Origin: Rickettsiales bacterium
GTDB taxonomy: Bacteria > Pseudomonadota > Alphaproteobacteria > Rickettsiales > UBA3002
Assembly: GCA_022763105.1 (NCBI GenBank)
Contig: JALEGK010000069.1
Span: 1 to 64,000, forward strand
Length of the DNA: 64,000 nucleotides
Reading direction: 5' to 3'
Shown: positions 9,474 through 18,580 of the stretch, piece by piece
Numbering within the stretch: position 1 is the stretch's first letter
Layout: every line of letters starts with the position of its first letter
Notes under the pieces: generated by a model
Told to the model about the DNA's origin: nothing
Databases searched by the model: none
Seen by the model: only the letters and a program-made list of their open reading frames with translations
Program-made: the position numbers and the translations under genes

Positions 9474-9502
9474 ATATAAACAGATTTTGCGGCGTTGCGC
9501 AA
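9474..9502 (-). promoter_or_regulatory. Sigma70-like promoter of the fliF flagellar operon
   Basis: On the minus strand TTGCGC, a 17-base spacer and TTATAT stand about 80 bases ahead of the fliF ATG. This arrangement fits a housekeeping promoter for an early flagellar operon. No convincing sigma54 -24/-12 pair was seen nearby. Confidence 0.5.
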
Positions 9503-9622
9503 ACACTTTTTTCATTTTTTTAATAATGAAAAATCAATGGCTTGGTGGGTTTTCTGCTGTGTTGCGGTGCAAAAAGATGCTGCGAAAGTATTGTTAGGTC
9601 GGCATTTATTGCCTATTTAGCG

Positions 9623-10468
9623 TTATTGAGAAATGTGCTTCTCGTAAATATCAGCAAGAGCAATAGATGTAACCGGTAAGGTTATGAAAAATGGGATAAA
9701 TAACGCGGCGCCTAACACGTTGATGAATAAAAGCCCGACCAAAGCACCAATTCCATCACCGCCTTGGGCTTTCACCCAGGAAACACTCTTCATGATACCA
9801 TCTTTAACGCTTAATTCCGGGTGGTCCAGCAGGAAATAAGGGGTGAAAATGAAGAAGGTATAGACGATCATGCTGAGGATCATAATCAGGTAGCCACCAG
9901 AGTATATTGTCGCGCCAATGAGGGCGGGTAGTCCGAAGGCGATCAATGAGGTAATGGATGCCGCGAACAGAAATGGCTTGAAGTGGTAATTCATCAATTC
10001 GACCATGAATTTAGAGTCGATGCCTTGGCCGCGGACCTTGCGCAGTACGAAGACGGCGTTTAGGAAGTAACATACGCCGCTAATGCACGTGCCGATCAGT
10101 GCGGTCAGTAAGTTTGGGAGAATGTTTGATACCAGCAAGGTCAAAATCATGCCCATGAGTACAAAGCCTGCGCTTGTCATGGCGACGGTGTGGTTAGAGC
10201 CAAGATAGGCGAATGATTCTTTCAAGATAGGCAGTACCGCCAAATCTTGCTTATCGTGAAATAATGGTGTGGCGTCTTCTTCTGCTGCTTCGAAAAATTC
10301 TTTCAGCTCATGTAGTGATTCTGCGGTTACCGTGTCATCATAGTCTGGTCGATAGATTTCTGTCATCGGCAATACTTTGCCGCTTCTTACACGTTTTACT
10401 AATGATACCAGATCAATCGGTCCCGTACGTGAACCGTTATTTTCCACGATATAATATTGCTCTAACAT
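9623..10468 (-). CDS. GYF-domain (GYF_2-like) polytopic membrane protein of unknown function
   Basis: 281 aa. The first 60 residues resemble the GYF_2 domain, in which a short signature (YYIVENNGSRTGPIDLVSL) precedes a membrane domain; GYF folds usually bind proline-rich peptides. The rest is hydrophobic, with about five to six membrane segments from residue 95 on (for example MTSAGFVLMGMILTLLVSNIL and LVGLLFINVLGAALFIPFF) and a repeat-like layout seen in YciC/DUF-type membrane proteins. It lies 12 bases after a MarR-type gene on the same strand, so the two are probably co-transcribed. The function is not known. Confidence 0.7.
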   Translation of the reverse strand: MLEQYYIVENNGSRTGPIDLVSLVKRVRSGKVLPMTEIYRPDYDDTVTAESLHELKEFFEAAEEDATPLFHDKQDLAVLPILKESFAYLGSNHTVAMTSAGFVLMGMILTLLVSNILPNLLTALIGTCISGVCYFLNAVFVLRKVRGQGIDSKFMVELMNYHFKPFLFAASITSLIAFGLPALIGATIYSGGYLIMILSMIVYTFFIFTPYFLLDHPELSVKDGIMKSVSWVKAQGGDGIGALVGLLFINVLGAALFIPFFITLPVTSIALADIYEKHISQ

Positions 10469-10480
10469 GCTTGTGCTTTC

Positions 10481-10885
10481 TTAAGAGGTTGCCACCCGTG
10501 CTCGATCGATTGCTGGTGCATCGACCTGATGTGAGTCGGGAGCATTATCAGATAATTCGCTTAGGATCAAATCACCAAAATCACTCAAGAATACAGAGCC
10601 GTTAACGGTCCGTTGAATAAAGACATTCCGGCGGTCCTGCTCATCTTTCTTGCGTTTGATTAGCTCCATCATCGAAAGCGTATCAACTGCGCGGCAAATT
10701 GCCGGTTTTGAAATGTTGAGACGTTCAGATAAATTTCTGACCGTGTGTGGCGGGTCGGTTAGGTAAACCGTGCCGAGCACTGCCATCTGACGTGCGGACA
10801 GGTCGTAGGGTAGTTCTTTGAGAGTGCGTGAAATAATGCGATGCCATAAATTGAGCGCATCGATGGTGTTTGGTACCTCAGTCAT
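10481..10885 (-). CDS. MarR-family transcriptional regulator
   Basis: 134 aa. Small winged-helix DNA-binding protein: LSARQMAVLGTVYL leads into the HTH (TVRNLSERLNISKPAICRAVDTL) and then the wing with DEQDRRNVFIQRT, the most conserved MarR motif (D.RD.R). The track uses a GTG 12 bases upstream, but that GTG is part of the AAGGTGAG ribosome site of the ATG at 10885, so I use the ATG. It may regulate itself, the GYF-domain gene downstream or the divergent L,D-transpeptidase; the ligand is unknown. Confidence 0.85.
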   Translation of the reverse strand: MTEVPNTIDALNLWHRIISRTLKELPYDLSARQMAVLGTVYLTDPPHTVRNLSERLNISKPAICRAVDTLSMMELIKRKKDEQDRRNVFIQRTVNGSVFLSDFGDLILSELSDNAPDSHQVDAPAIDRARVATS

Positions 10886-10898
10886 GCGTTTGCTCACC

Positions 10899-10928
10899 TT
10901 GTTATTATTACGCTGTCGTAACTATATT
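10899..10928 (+). promoter_or_regulatory. Possible promoter of the L,D-transpeptidase gene
   Basis: TTGTTA, 18 bases, TATATT in the divergent marR/transpeptidase gap. It would give a leader of roughly 50 bases. On the opposite strand there is a TTGACA and a TGATAATAT extended -10, but their spacing is poor, so the marR promoter is undecided. An AT-rich gap between divergent genes is a natural place for MarR operators. Confidence 0.3.
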
Positions 10929-10988
10929 ATCACATTCTGTCAATTAGCAATATTTTGCATCGACTGGCTGGGGGTGATAGTTAGGGGT

Positions 10989-11507
10989 ATGGGTTTAGAT
11001 ATTCTAGTGCTAACCGATTCAGAGCTATCCGTTGGTGAGAGGCGGTTTCGCTGTGCTGTAGGTTCAGGCGGGTTTATAGATGAGGCGCTCAAGCGGGAAG
11101 GGGATAAAAAAACCCCAATTGGCGCTTATCCTTTGCGTGAGTGCTGGTATCGAGAAGATAAAATCCCCGAGCCACGCGTGAATTTGCCGCTCAAGATGAT
11201 TCAAAAAGATGATGGCTGGTGCGATGCGCCAGATGATCTGAACTATAACCGACACGTGAAGTTACCATATCAAAGCTCGCATGAGACGCTTTGGCGTGCT
11301 GATCACGCCTATGATCTGATTATTCCTGTTGGCTATAATGATGCACCGATAGAGCCAGGTAAAGGTAGTGCGATTTTTATGCATATCGCTCAGCCGGATT
11401 ATCGCGGTACAGAAGGGTGCGTGGTGCTGTCACACGATGATTGGCTGCAGATTTTACCCCAATTAGATACAGAATCGCGCCTGATCATTCGACCATCTGG
11501 TGTTTAA
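10989..11507 (+). CDS. YkuD-type L,D-transpeptidase domain protein, cytoplasmic-looking form
   Basis: 172 aa from the ATG at 10989; the track start lies far upstream inside marR. L,D-transpeptidases use a cysteine to crosslink or trim peptidoglycan or to attach proteins. The active-site signature is visible as HIAQPDYRGTEGCVVL, with His132 and Cys144. The family feature GREGDKKTPIG appears here as REGDKKTPIG. No signal peptide is visible, as is common for this short alphaproteobacterial subfamily, so its site of action is unclear. An in-frame GTG at 10974 is an alternative start. Confidence 0.8.
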   Translation: MGLDILVLTDSELSVGERRFRCAVGSGGFIDEALKREGDKKTPIGAYPLRECWYREDKIPEPRVNLPLKMIQKDDGWCDAPDDLNYNRHVKLPYQSSHETLWRADHAYDLIIPVGYNDAPIEPGKGSAIFMHIAQPDYRGTEGCVVLSHDDWLQILPQLDTESRLIIRPSGV

Positions 11508-12887
<1,380 letters not shown>

Positions 12888-12901
12888 AGGCGTTATTCAT
12901 A

Positions 12902-14812
12902 ATGAGCGACGCAGCAAGTTTGGAGAAGGAATTATCCCAGCTTAAGACCGAAAACGAACGTCTGAAGGTTGAGCTGCGTCGTACCTCTAATATCATCAAT
13001 TTATCTATCCATCCGATTTGGCAGCGTGATGAGTCGCTGAATATTATCTATTGTAATCTGGCATTCACTGAGGCGTGTGAGCATACAGCAGAGGATATGC
13101 TTGAGATCAGCGAGATGGAGCTGTTCAAGGGCCATCGTAAGTTGGCGGAGAAGGCGCTTAAGACCGGTGAAGAGCAGGTGGTTGAGCGTCATATCATTAT
13201 CAATGGTCAGCGCCGTTTATTTACCATCCGTGAAGTGCCGGAAGGTAAGCATGTGGTAACCGGCTATGCTGCCGAAATTACCGAGCTAGATGATGTGCGC
13301 GAGGAAGTGCAGCGCTATATTTCTGCGCAGCAGGATTTCTTGGAAGTATCGACCAGTGCAATGGCGATTTACGGCAAAGATATGCGCCTGATGCATTATA
13401 ACTATTCGTTTGCGCGTCTATGGGGGCTTGATGAAGCCTTTCTTGATCGCCAACCGGATTATGGCGAGATTTTGGAAGCCTTACGCGAGCGTCGTGCTCT
13501 GCCAGAGCAGGCGAACTTCGCCGCTTTCAAACAGCAGCAACTGAAGCTCTTTACCGATCTGATTGATCCGCATGAGGAGTTTTATTATCTGCCAGATGGT
13601 AAGATTTTGCGTGTCTTCGCGATTCCGCATGCGCTTGGCGGTCTCATGTTCGCCTTTGAGGATGTGACGGATAGGCTGGCGCTTGAACGTTCGTATAACA
13701 CGCTGATCGCGGTACAGACCGAAACGCTGGATAACCTCAATGAAGCGATTGTAGTGGTCGGTGAAGATGGGCGTATCAAGCTGTATAACCCAACCTTCTT
13801 ATCATTGTGGAACCTTGAATCTAAACAGATTGATGGCGATACCCATGTCCGTGATTTGCTGGATGCGTGTCGTGCCTATTTCATCTTGGAGGATTGGGAC
13901 GAGTTTAAAGATGGCTTCTCATCCCAGCTTCAGCAGCGCAATATTCAAGAAGGGCGCATAGAGCGTAGTGATCAGTCGGTTCTTGATTGGCGAATGGTGC
14001 CACTGCCAGATGGTGGAACGCTGGTTACATACACAGATGTCACAGACTCGACGCTCGTGGAGCGCTCGCTACGTGAAAAGAACGAAGCGCTGGAAGAAGC
14101 CGATAAGTTGAAAACTGAATTCTTAGCAAACGTTTCGTACGAGTTGCGTTCACCGCTGACATCTATCAGTGGCTTTGCGGATATTCTGCGTAATGAGTAT
14201 TTTGGTGAATTGACCGAGAAGCAAAGTGAATATGTTGAAGGGATTCATCAATCCTGTCAGCATCTGGGGCAGCTAATTAACAACATTCTTGATCTGGCGA
14301 GTATTGAAGCGGGTTACATGCAGCTTGATCTTAGCGAGTTTGATATCTACGAGATGCTTGAAGCGGTGTTGTTATTGCTTAAAGAACGCCTCAAGGTGCT
14401 TGGGCTTCGCATCCACAATAAGTGCGACCCTGACATTGGCAATATGCGCGCCGACGAGACGCGCGTGAAGCAGGTGATGTTTAACCTGCTCAGCAATGCT
14501 GCGAAATATTCTAAGGCGAATAGCTCCATTGATATTGGTGCGGATCGTCAAGCAGATGGTCGCGTGATGATGTGGGTGGAAGATCACGGTGTGGGTATTG
14601 AAAAAGATAAACAGCATTTGGTGTTTGATAAATTCTATCGTGCCGGTGCGGTGTCTAATCAGCAATCGGGTTCTGGCTTGGGCTTGTCGATTGTAAAAAG
14701 CTTTATTGAATTACATGGCGGGCAAGTGCTGCTCGATTCAGAACCGAATGTGGGCACTAAAGTGATGTGCTATATCCCGACCATGAAGCGCTATGAGGAG
14801 AAAGCATCATGA
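12902..14812 (+). CDS. divL: DivL-like PAS sensor kinase with tyrosine at the phosphoacceptor site
   Basis: 636 aa. A short N-terminal coiled coil (residues 4-30) is followed by two or three PAS-like domains (roughly 40-130, 145-265 and 275-390), a dimerisation helix and a full HATPase domain: N box FNLLSNAAKYS, G1 WVEDHGVGIE, F box FDKFYRAG and G2 GSGLGLSIVKS. The H box reads NVSYELRSPLT: the histidine that should be phosphorylated is Tyr413 (codon TAC). Caulobacter DivL has the same change and acts as a sensor and regulator of CckA rather than as an ordinary histidine kinase. The position directly after ahcY supports DivL. No transmembrane segment is seen. It overlaps purU by 4 bases. Confidence 0.8.
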   Translation: MSDAASLEKELSQLKTENERLKVELRRTSNIINLSIHPIWQRDESLNIIYCNLAFTEACEHTAEDMLEISEMELFKGHRKLAEKALKTGEEQVVERHIIINGQRRLFTIREVPEGKHVVTGYAAEITELDDVREEVQRYISAQQDFLEVSTSAMAIYGKDMRLMHYNYSFARLWGLDEAFLDRQPDYGEILEALRERRALPEQANFAAFKQQQLKLFTDLIDPHEEFYYLPDGKILRVFAIPHALGGLMFAFEDVTDRLALERSYNTLIAVQTETLDNLNEAIVVVGEDGRIKLYNPTFLSLWNLESKQIDGDTHVRDLLDACRAYFILEDWDEFKDGFSSQLQQRNIQEGRIERSDQSVLDWRMVPLPDGGTLVTYTDVTDSTLVERSLREKNEALEEADKLKTEFLANVSYELRSPLTSISGFADILRNEYFGELTEKQSEYVEGIHQSCQHLGQLINNILDLASIEAGYMQLDLSEFDIYEMLEAVLLLLKERLKVLGLRIHNKCDPDIGNMRADETRVKQVMFNLLSNAAKYSKANSSIDIGADRQADGRVMMWVEDHGVGIEKDKQHLVFDKFYRAGAVSNQQSGSGLGLSIVKSFIELHGGQVLLDSEPNVGTKVMCYIPTMKRYEEKAS

Positions 14813-15672
14813 CAACTGAATCACGCTATGTATTGACCGTAGCATGCGATGATGTGCCGGGCATTGTGGCAAGTGTCTCGACCTTTTTGCATGAAAAGGG
14901 CGGGTTTGTTGTAGAGGCTGCTCAGTTTGGTGATCCGTATAGTAATCGTTTCTTCCTGAGGATGGATTTTACTACCAATGAGAGCGCGCCAGAAAAAGAA
15001 GATATTCGCGAGCAGTTTGAAGAGCAGATTGCGAAGCCGTTTAAAATGGATTGGCAGATGCGCGACGTGACGCGCAAGCAGCGCGTAGTGATCTTGGTGT
15101 CTAAGTTTGGGCATTGCCTGAATGATTTGCTGCATCGTTATCAGGCGGGGACATTGCCCATTGAGATTCCGGCGATTATCTCTAACCACGATGACATGCG
15201 CAAAATGGCAGAATGGCATGACATTCCCTATCACCATCTTCCGGTCTCTAAAGAAACCAAGATGGAGCAGGAAGCGAAAATTTGGGAAGTCATTAAAGAC
15301 GTGGATGCTGATTTGGTCGTGCTTGCACGTTATATGCAGATTTTATCGCCAGGCTTGAGCGCGAAGCTTTCTGGTCGCGCGATTAATATTCACCATTCGT
15401 TCTTGCCTAGCTTTAAAGGCGCGCGTCCATACCATCAGGCGTATGAGCGTGGGGTAAAGGTGATTGGTGCCACGGCTCACTATGTTACCGATGATCTGGA
15501 TGAAGGTCCGATTATCGAGCAAGAGACGGCGCGGGTCGAACACAGTCAAGGCCCTGATGAGCTAGTGGCAATTGGCCGCGATATTGAATCCGTCGTGCTT
15601 GCACGAGCGGTGCGCTACCATATTGAGCATCGTGTGCTCATTAATGGCGGAAAAACGGTTGTCTTCCGATAG
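14809..15672 (+). CDS. purU: Formyltetrahydrofolate deformylase PurU
   Basis: Hydrolyses 10-formyl-THF to formate and THF, balancing the one-carbon pool. An N-terminal ACT domain (YVLTVACDDVPGIVASVSTFL, residues 7-27 on) is followed by a formyltransferase-type catalytic domain with NIHHSFLPSFKGARPYHQAY and the HYVTDDLDEGPIIEQ segment holding the catalytic Asn/His/Asp. The length of 287 aa is standard. The ATG overlaps the kinase stop (ATGA), so translation is coupled. Confidence 0.96.
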   Translation: MTTESRYVLTVACDDVPGIVASVSTFLHEKGGFVVEAAQFGDPYSNRFFLRMDFTTNESAPEKEDIREQFEEQIAKPFKMDWQMRDVTRKQRVVILVSKFGHCLNDLLHRYQAGTLPIEIPAIISNHDDMRKMAEWHDIPYHHLPVSKETKMEQEAKIWEVIKDVDADLVVLARYMQILSPGLSAKLSGRAINIHHSFLPSFKGARPYHQAYERGVKVIGATAHYVTDDLDEGPIIEQETARVEHSQGPDELVAIGRDIESVVLARAVRYHIEHRVLINGGKTVVFR

Positions 15673-15673
15673 G

Positions 15674-15967
15674 CTAAGCTATCCAGTGAATGACAGCGCT
15701 TTGTGCGAAGTTAATTAGCAGTAGCAACGCTAAAGGCGAGAGATCGACGCCGCCAAGATTTGGCAATATCTTATCAAGCACTTTACGGATGGGTTTTAGC
15801 GCCGGTTCAACCAAGCGATCGAGCACGTAATTGATCTTTTGTACGACCTGATTGAAGCGATTGATGATCTCAAAGCTTATCAACACGCTTAAAATGACCC
15901 ATGCGATTACAATGTAACTATAAATATGTAATATAGATAAAATTAGCTCGATAAATGGAATCATCAT
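15674..15967 (-). CDS. YggT-family membrane protein
   Basis: 97 aa with two hydrophobic segments: ILSILHIYSYIVIAWVILSVLI near the N-terminus and SPLALLLLINFAQSAVI near the C-terminus. The connecting loop has the family signature EPALKPIRKVLDKILPNLGGVDLSPL. YggT proteins have been linked to osmotic tolerance, division and envelope integrity, but the molecular role is not settled. The gene is convergent with purU, one base away. Confidence 0.9.
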   Translation of the reverse strand: MMIPFIELILSILHIYSYIVIAWVILSVLISFEIINRFNQVVQKINYVLDRLVEPALKPIRKVLDKILPNLGGVDLSPLALLLLINFAQSAVIHWIA

Positions 15968-15996
15968 TTGTCAAATTGCCCTTATTGTGATATAAC
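15968..15996 (+). promoter_or_regulatory. Candidate flagellin promoter
   Basis: TTGTCA, exactly 17 bases, TATAAC. If used, it gives a flagellin leader of over 200 bases. A nearer TTGACA at about 16158 lacks a good -10. No sigma54 (-24 GG/-12 GC) or sigma28 box was found by eye, which is unusual for flagellin. Confidence 0.4.
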
Positions 15997-16009
15997 AAGG
16001 ACATAATAA

Positions 16010-16083
16010 CGAGGTTTATCTTTTCAGCAATCTATAACCTCGCCAAGTAGGCACCCTCGTGAAAAATAAGGGAAAATATCCCT
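16010..16083 (+). promoter_or_regulatory. Two hairpins in the flagellin 5' leader
   Basis: The first hairpin (16010-16042) pairs CGAGGTTTAT with ATAACCTCG, nine pairs with one bulge. The second (16069-16083) pairs AGGGA with TCCCT. Both lie between the proposed promoter and the flagellin start. In Alphaproteobacteria, flagellin mRNA is controlled after transcription by FlbT and FlaF acting through the leader; neither gene is in the window. Confidence 0.4.
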
Positions 16084-16215
16084 AAAACACTAGATAAAGT
16101 TAACATTGCTTTAAGATTTGCACGGTATCATGCGTGTAAGTTTATAAAGACGAAACTTTGACAGGTCCGACCGGCTTGATAAGTAGTCAAAAAAAGAGCA
16201 AGGAGCTTGAAGACG

Positions 16216-18504
16216 ATGGCCAATCCAATTAACCCGTTTAGTGCGGGTCTAATCCAAGCATCAATAGGTGTGAACCGCCGCGGTCTCGCGGATACCATTG
16301 CAGCATTAGCAAGTGGTAACCGTATTAACCGTGCGGCACAAGATATCGCGGCTTTGTCGGCTGCAACCTCACTTCAATCAGAAGTGACAGGGCTGCGCGC
16401 GGCATCGCTAAACATTAATCAGGCATCGAGCATGCTGGAGGTTGCTGATGGCGGTATGTCGCAAATCGGCAGCATTCTGGATCGCATGAGCGCGCTGTCT
16501 GTGCAGGCTAACTCTGGTGCGCTGAGTGAATCAGGTCGCGCGGGTTTGAATGCAGAATTCCAGGGGCTGGTTGATGAGATTAACCGTTTGGCTGGTGAAA
16601 CCAACTTTAACGATGTGAATTTGCTAGATGGTTCGCTTTCGAATGCTAACAGTATTGACATTGAGACCTCTCAGGGCGACCAGGCTCAGGGTTCTATTAC
16701 CTTTGGTGGTAATGTGAATGCGGGTGAGACGATTGAGTTGAATGGTGTGACCCTGCAAGAAGGTGTTGACTTTAATGCGGGTGCAACCATTGAAGAGACG
16801 GTTCAGAATATTTCTAACGCAGCGAATCAGACGGCTGGTCTGGAAGATGTAAGCTTTAATGCGAATGGCAATACGCTTCAGATTGAGGCGAATGCTGCAG
16901 GTGAAGCGGGTAACCAATTTACGATCGACCAAGGAGCATCGACGGCAACCTTTACGGTGGCTGGTGACGCGCTGGGTGGTAACGGTGTGTTCTCGCTACA
17001 GGGCGGAACGGATGCGGGTGTATCATCGGGTGATGTAACGGCTCAAGGTTCGGTTGGCGATAGTATTCTCGCCAGCGGGACTGGTGAGGCGGCTCAGTCT
17101 ACGCTTCGCTTTAACTCTGAGGCAGACATTCAAAATGGTGATACCATTCAGATTGATGATGGTGAGGGTGGCTTTACGACCTTCACGTTTGTCAATGGTG
17201 CGCCAGCCAATGATAGCCAAATTGAGATTGGTGCGAATCTGGGCGAGACGCTTCAGAATGCAGCAAACACCTTAGAGAATTTTGAAGGTGCGGGTGATTT
17301 CGGAACGCGCCAGCTAGACTTCTCTGTTGATGGCAACAATCTGGTCATCCAATCTGAGAATGTTGGTAATGCAACCGATGTAACCGGCGCGGCTTTAGAT
17401 ATCAATCTGGGTACGACCGGCGGTACAATTGATAATACTCAACTGAATAATGGTTCGGTGGGCGGTATTGATGTCAGTAATGTCAGCACCAACGGGTTTG
17501 TTGGTAACCTGCAAGGCTTTGAAGCCGTGTTCACCGGTAATGACAGTGTCAATGTATCGGTTAATGTGAATGGTGAAACATTCAGCGCGAATATTTCTGA
17601 TACCACGGTTGGTTCAGATACGACCGTTACCTTTACTTCTGAGAATGGTGGCTCGTTTGATGTGACGCTAGCTGGTGGCAATGGTCAATCTGTGACCTCT
17701 CAGGTCAGTGCCGATCAATTCGCTAACCGTCTAGATGCTGCGTTTAGCGGTGTGACGTTCTCTCAGCGTCAGGATGTTGCTAACTTTGACGGGCAGGGTG
17801 ATCTGTTTGGATCAACGCTTCAGTTTGAATCGTCATCTTCTGCACCGGCACGTATCGAAGATATTAGTGTCAATAATAACGGTGTGACCTCGCGCTTAGA
17901 ATTCACTGTAAATGGTGAGCGCTTTGTGAGTGATACGCTTGACGGCGATATTCTTGCGGGTCAGCAGGTTGAATTAACCGCTAATAACGGTGATCGCTTG
18001 ATTTTCACCGCAGGTGAGAATGGTGTTAATCTCGATAATGCGAGTGAAGCGAGCAGCTTTGAGACCGGTTTACAAAATGCATTGAATTTCAATGAAGGTG
18101 GCGCTGCTGGCGCACGCTTCCAAATTAGCTCTAGCAGTGATGGTGATGTCAGTCTTCAGATTGGCGATCTAACCGCTGAGGCGCTACTTGGTGGCAATGC
18201 CTTCAATCTACTGACGGCGGATTCTGCTCAGGCTGCATTTGCAGCGGTGGGTCAAGCGATTGATACGCTGACCTCACAACGTGCAGATGTCGGCGCATTC
18301 CAGCAATCGCTGGATTATGCGCAGTCTAATGTTCTATCTGCGATTCAGAATCAGGATGCAGCGCGCAGTGTTCTTACTGACACTGACTTTGGTGCAACCT
18401 CTACACTGAACTCGCTATTTGAAACGCAAACGCAGGCGGGTATTTCGACACTCGCTCAGACGAACCGTTTGTCAGGCAACCTTCTGCAGTTGCTGGTTCA
18501 GTAG
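16216..18504 (+). CDS. Large flagellin
   Basis: Filament subunit of 762 aa. The N-terminal D0/D1 region (INRAAQDIAALSAATSLQSEV, then a flagellin-type helix ending ETNFNDVNLLDG) and the C-terminal region (RSVLTDTDFG, then TLAQTNRLSGNLLQLL) are clear flagellin. The middle 480 residues are an expanded, Gly/Asn/Asp-rich variable domain with at least two related modules (GETIELNGV and GDTIQIDDG, each followed by ETVQNISNA/ETLQNAANT). No cysteine is present. The track starts at a TTG, but AGGAG lies ten bases before the ATG at 16216. The N-terminus MANPINPF differs from the common MAxxINTN. Confidence 0.92.
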   Translation: MANPINPFSAGLIQASIGVNRRGLADTIAALASGNRINRAAQDIAALSAATSLQSEVTGLRAASLNINQASSMLEVADGGMSQIGSILDRMSALSVQANSGALSESGRAGLNAEFQGLVDEINRLAGETNFNDVNLLDGSLSNANSIDIETSQGDQAQGSITFGGNVNAGETIELNGVTLQEGVDFNAGATIEETVQNISNAANQTAGLEDVSFNANGNTLQIEANAAGEAGNQFTIDQGASTATFTVAGDALGGNGVFSLQGGTDAGVSSGDVTAQGSVGDSILASGTGEAAQSTLRFNSEADIQNGDTIQIDDGEGGFTTFTFVNGAPANDSQIEIGANLGETLQNAANTLENFEGAGDFGTRQLDFSVDGNNLVIQSENVGNATDVTGAALDINLGTTGGTIDNTQLNNGSVGGIDVSNVSTNGFVGNLQGFEAVFTGNDSVNVSVNVNGETFSANISDTTVGSDTTVTFTSENGGSFDVTLAGGNGQSVTSQVSADQFANRLDAAFSGVTFSQRQDVANFDGQGDLFGSTLQFESSSSAPARIEDISVNNNGVTSRLEFTVNGERFVSDTLDGDILAGQQVELTANNGDRLIFTAGENGVNLDNASEASSFETGLQNALNFNEGGAAGARFQISSSSDGDVSLQIGDLTAEALLGGNAFNLLTADSAQAAFAAVGQAIDTLTSQRADVGAFQQSLDYAQSNVLSAIQNQDAARSVLTDTDFGATSTLNSLFETQTQAGISTLAQTNRLSGNLLQLLVQ

Positions 18505-18526
18505 ATCCTACTTGGATTGTTAGGAA

Positions 18527-18559
18527 AAAAAGGGCCTTGGAATTTCCAAGGCCCTTTTT
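18527..18559. terminator. Strong bidirectional intrinsic terminator (flagellin / gltA)
   Basis: GGGCCTTGG pairs with CCAAGGCCC around a short AT loop. A-run and T-run flanks allow it to end both the flagellin transcript and the convergent gltA transcript. Confidence 0.92.
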
Positions 18560-18580
18560 GTTTTGTCATGTTGGCTAATG

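Noticed and set aside
16207-16215. TTG start of flagellin in the ORF track
   Set aside because: AGGAG would be one base away from it; the ATG at 16216 has a better ten-base spacing.
15968-16215. Sigma54 or sigma28 promoter of flagellin
   Set aside because: GGCAC at about 16051 lacks a GC twelve bases on, and GCTTGATAA lacks the upstream TAAAG box at the right distance.
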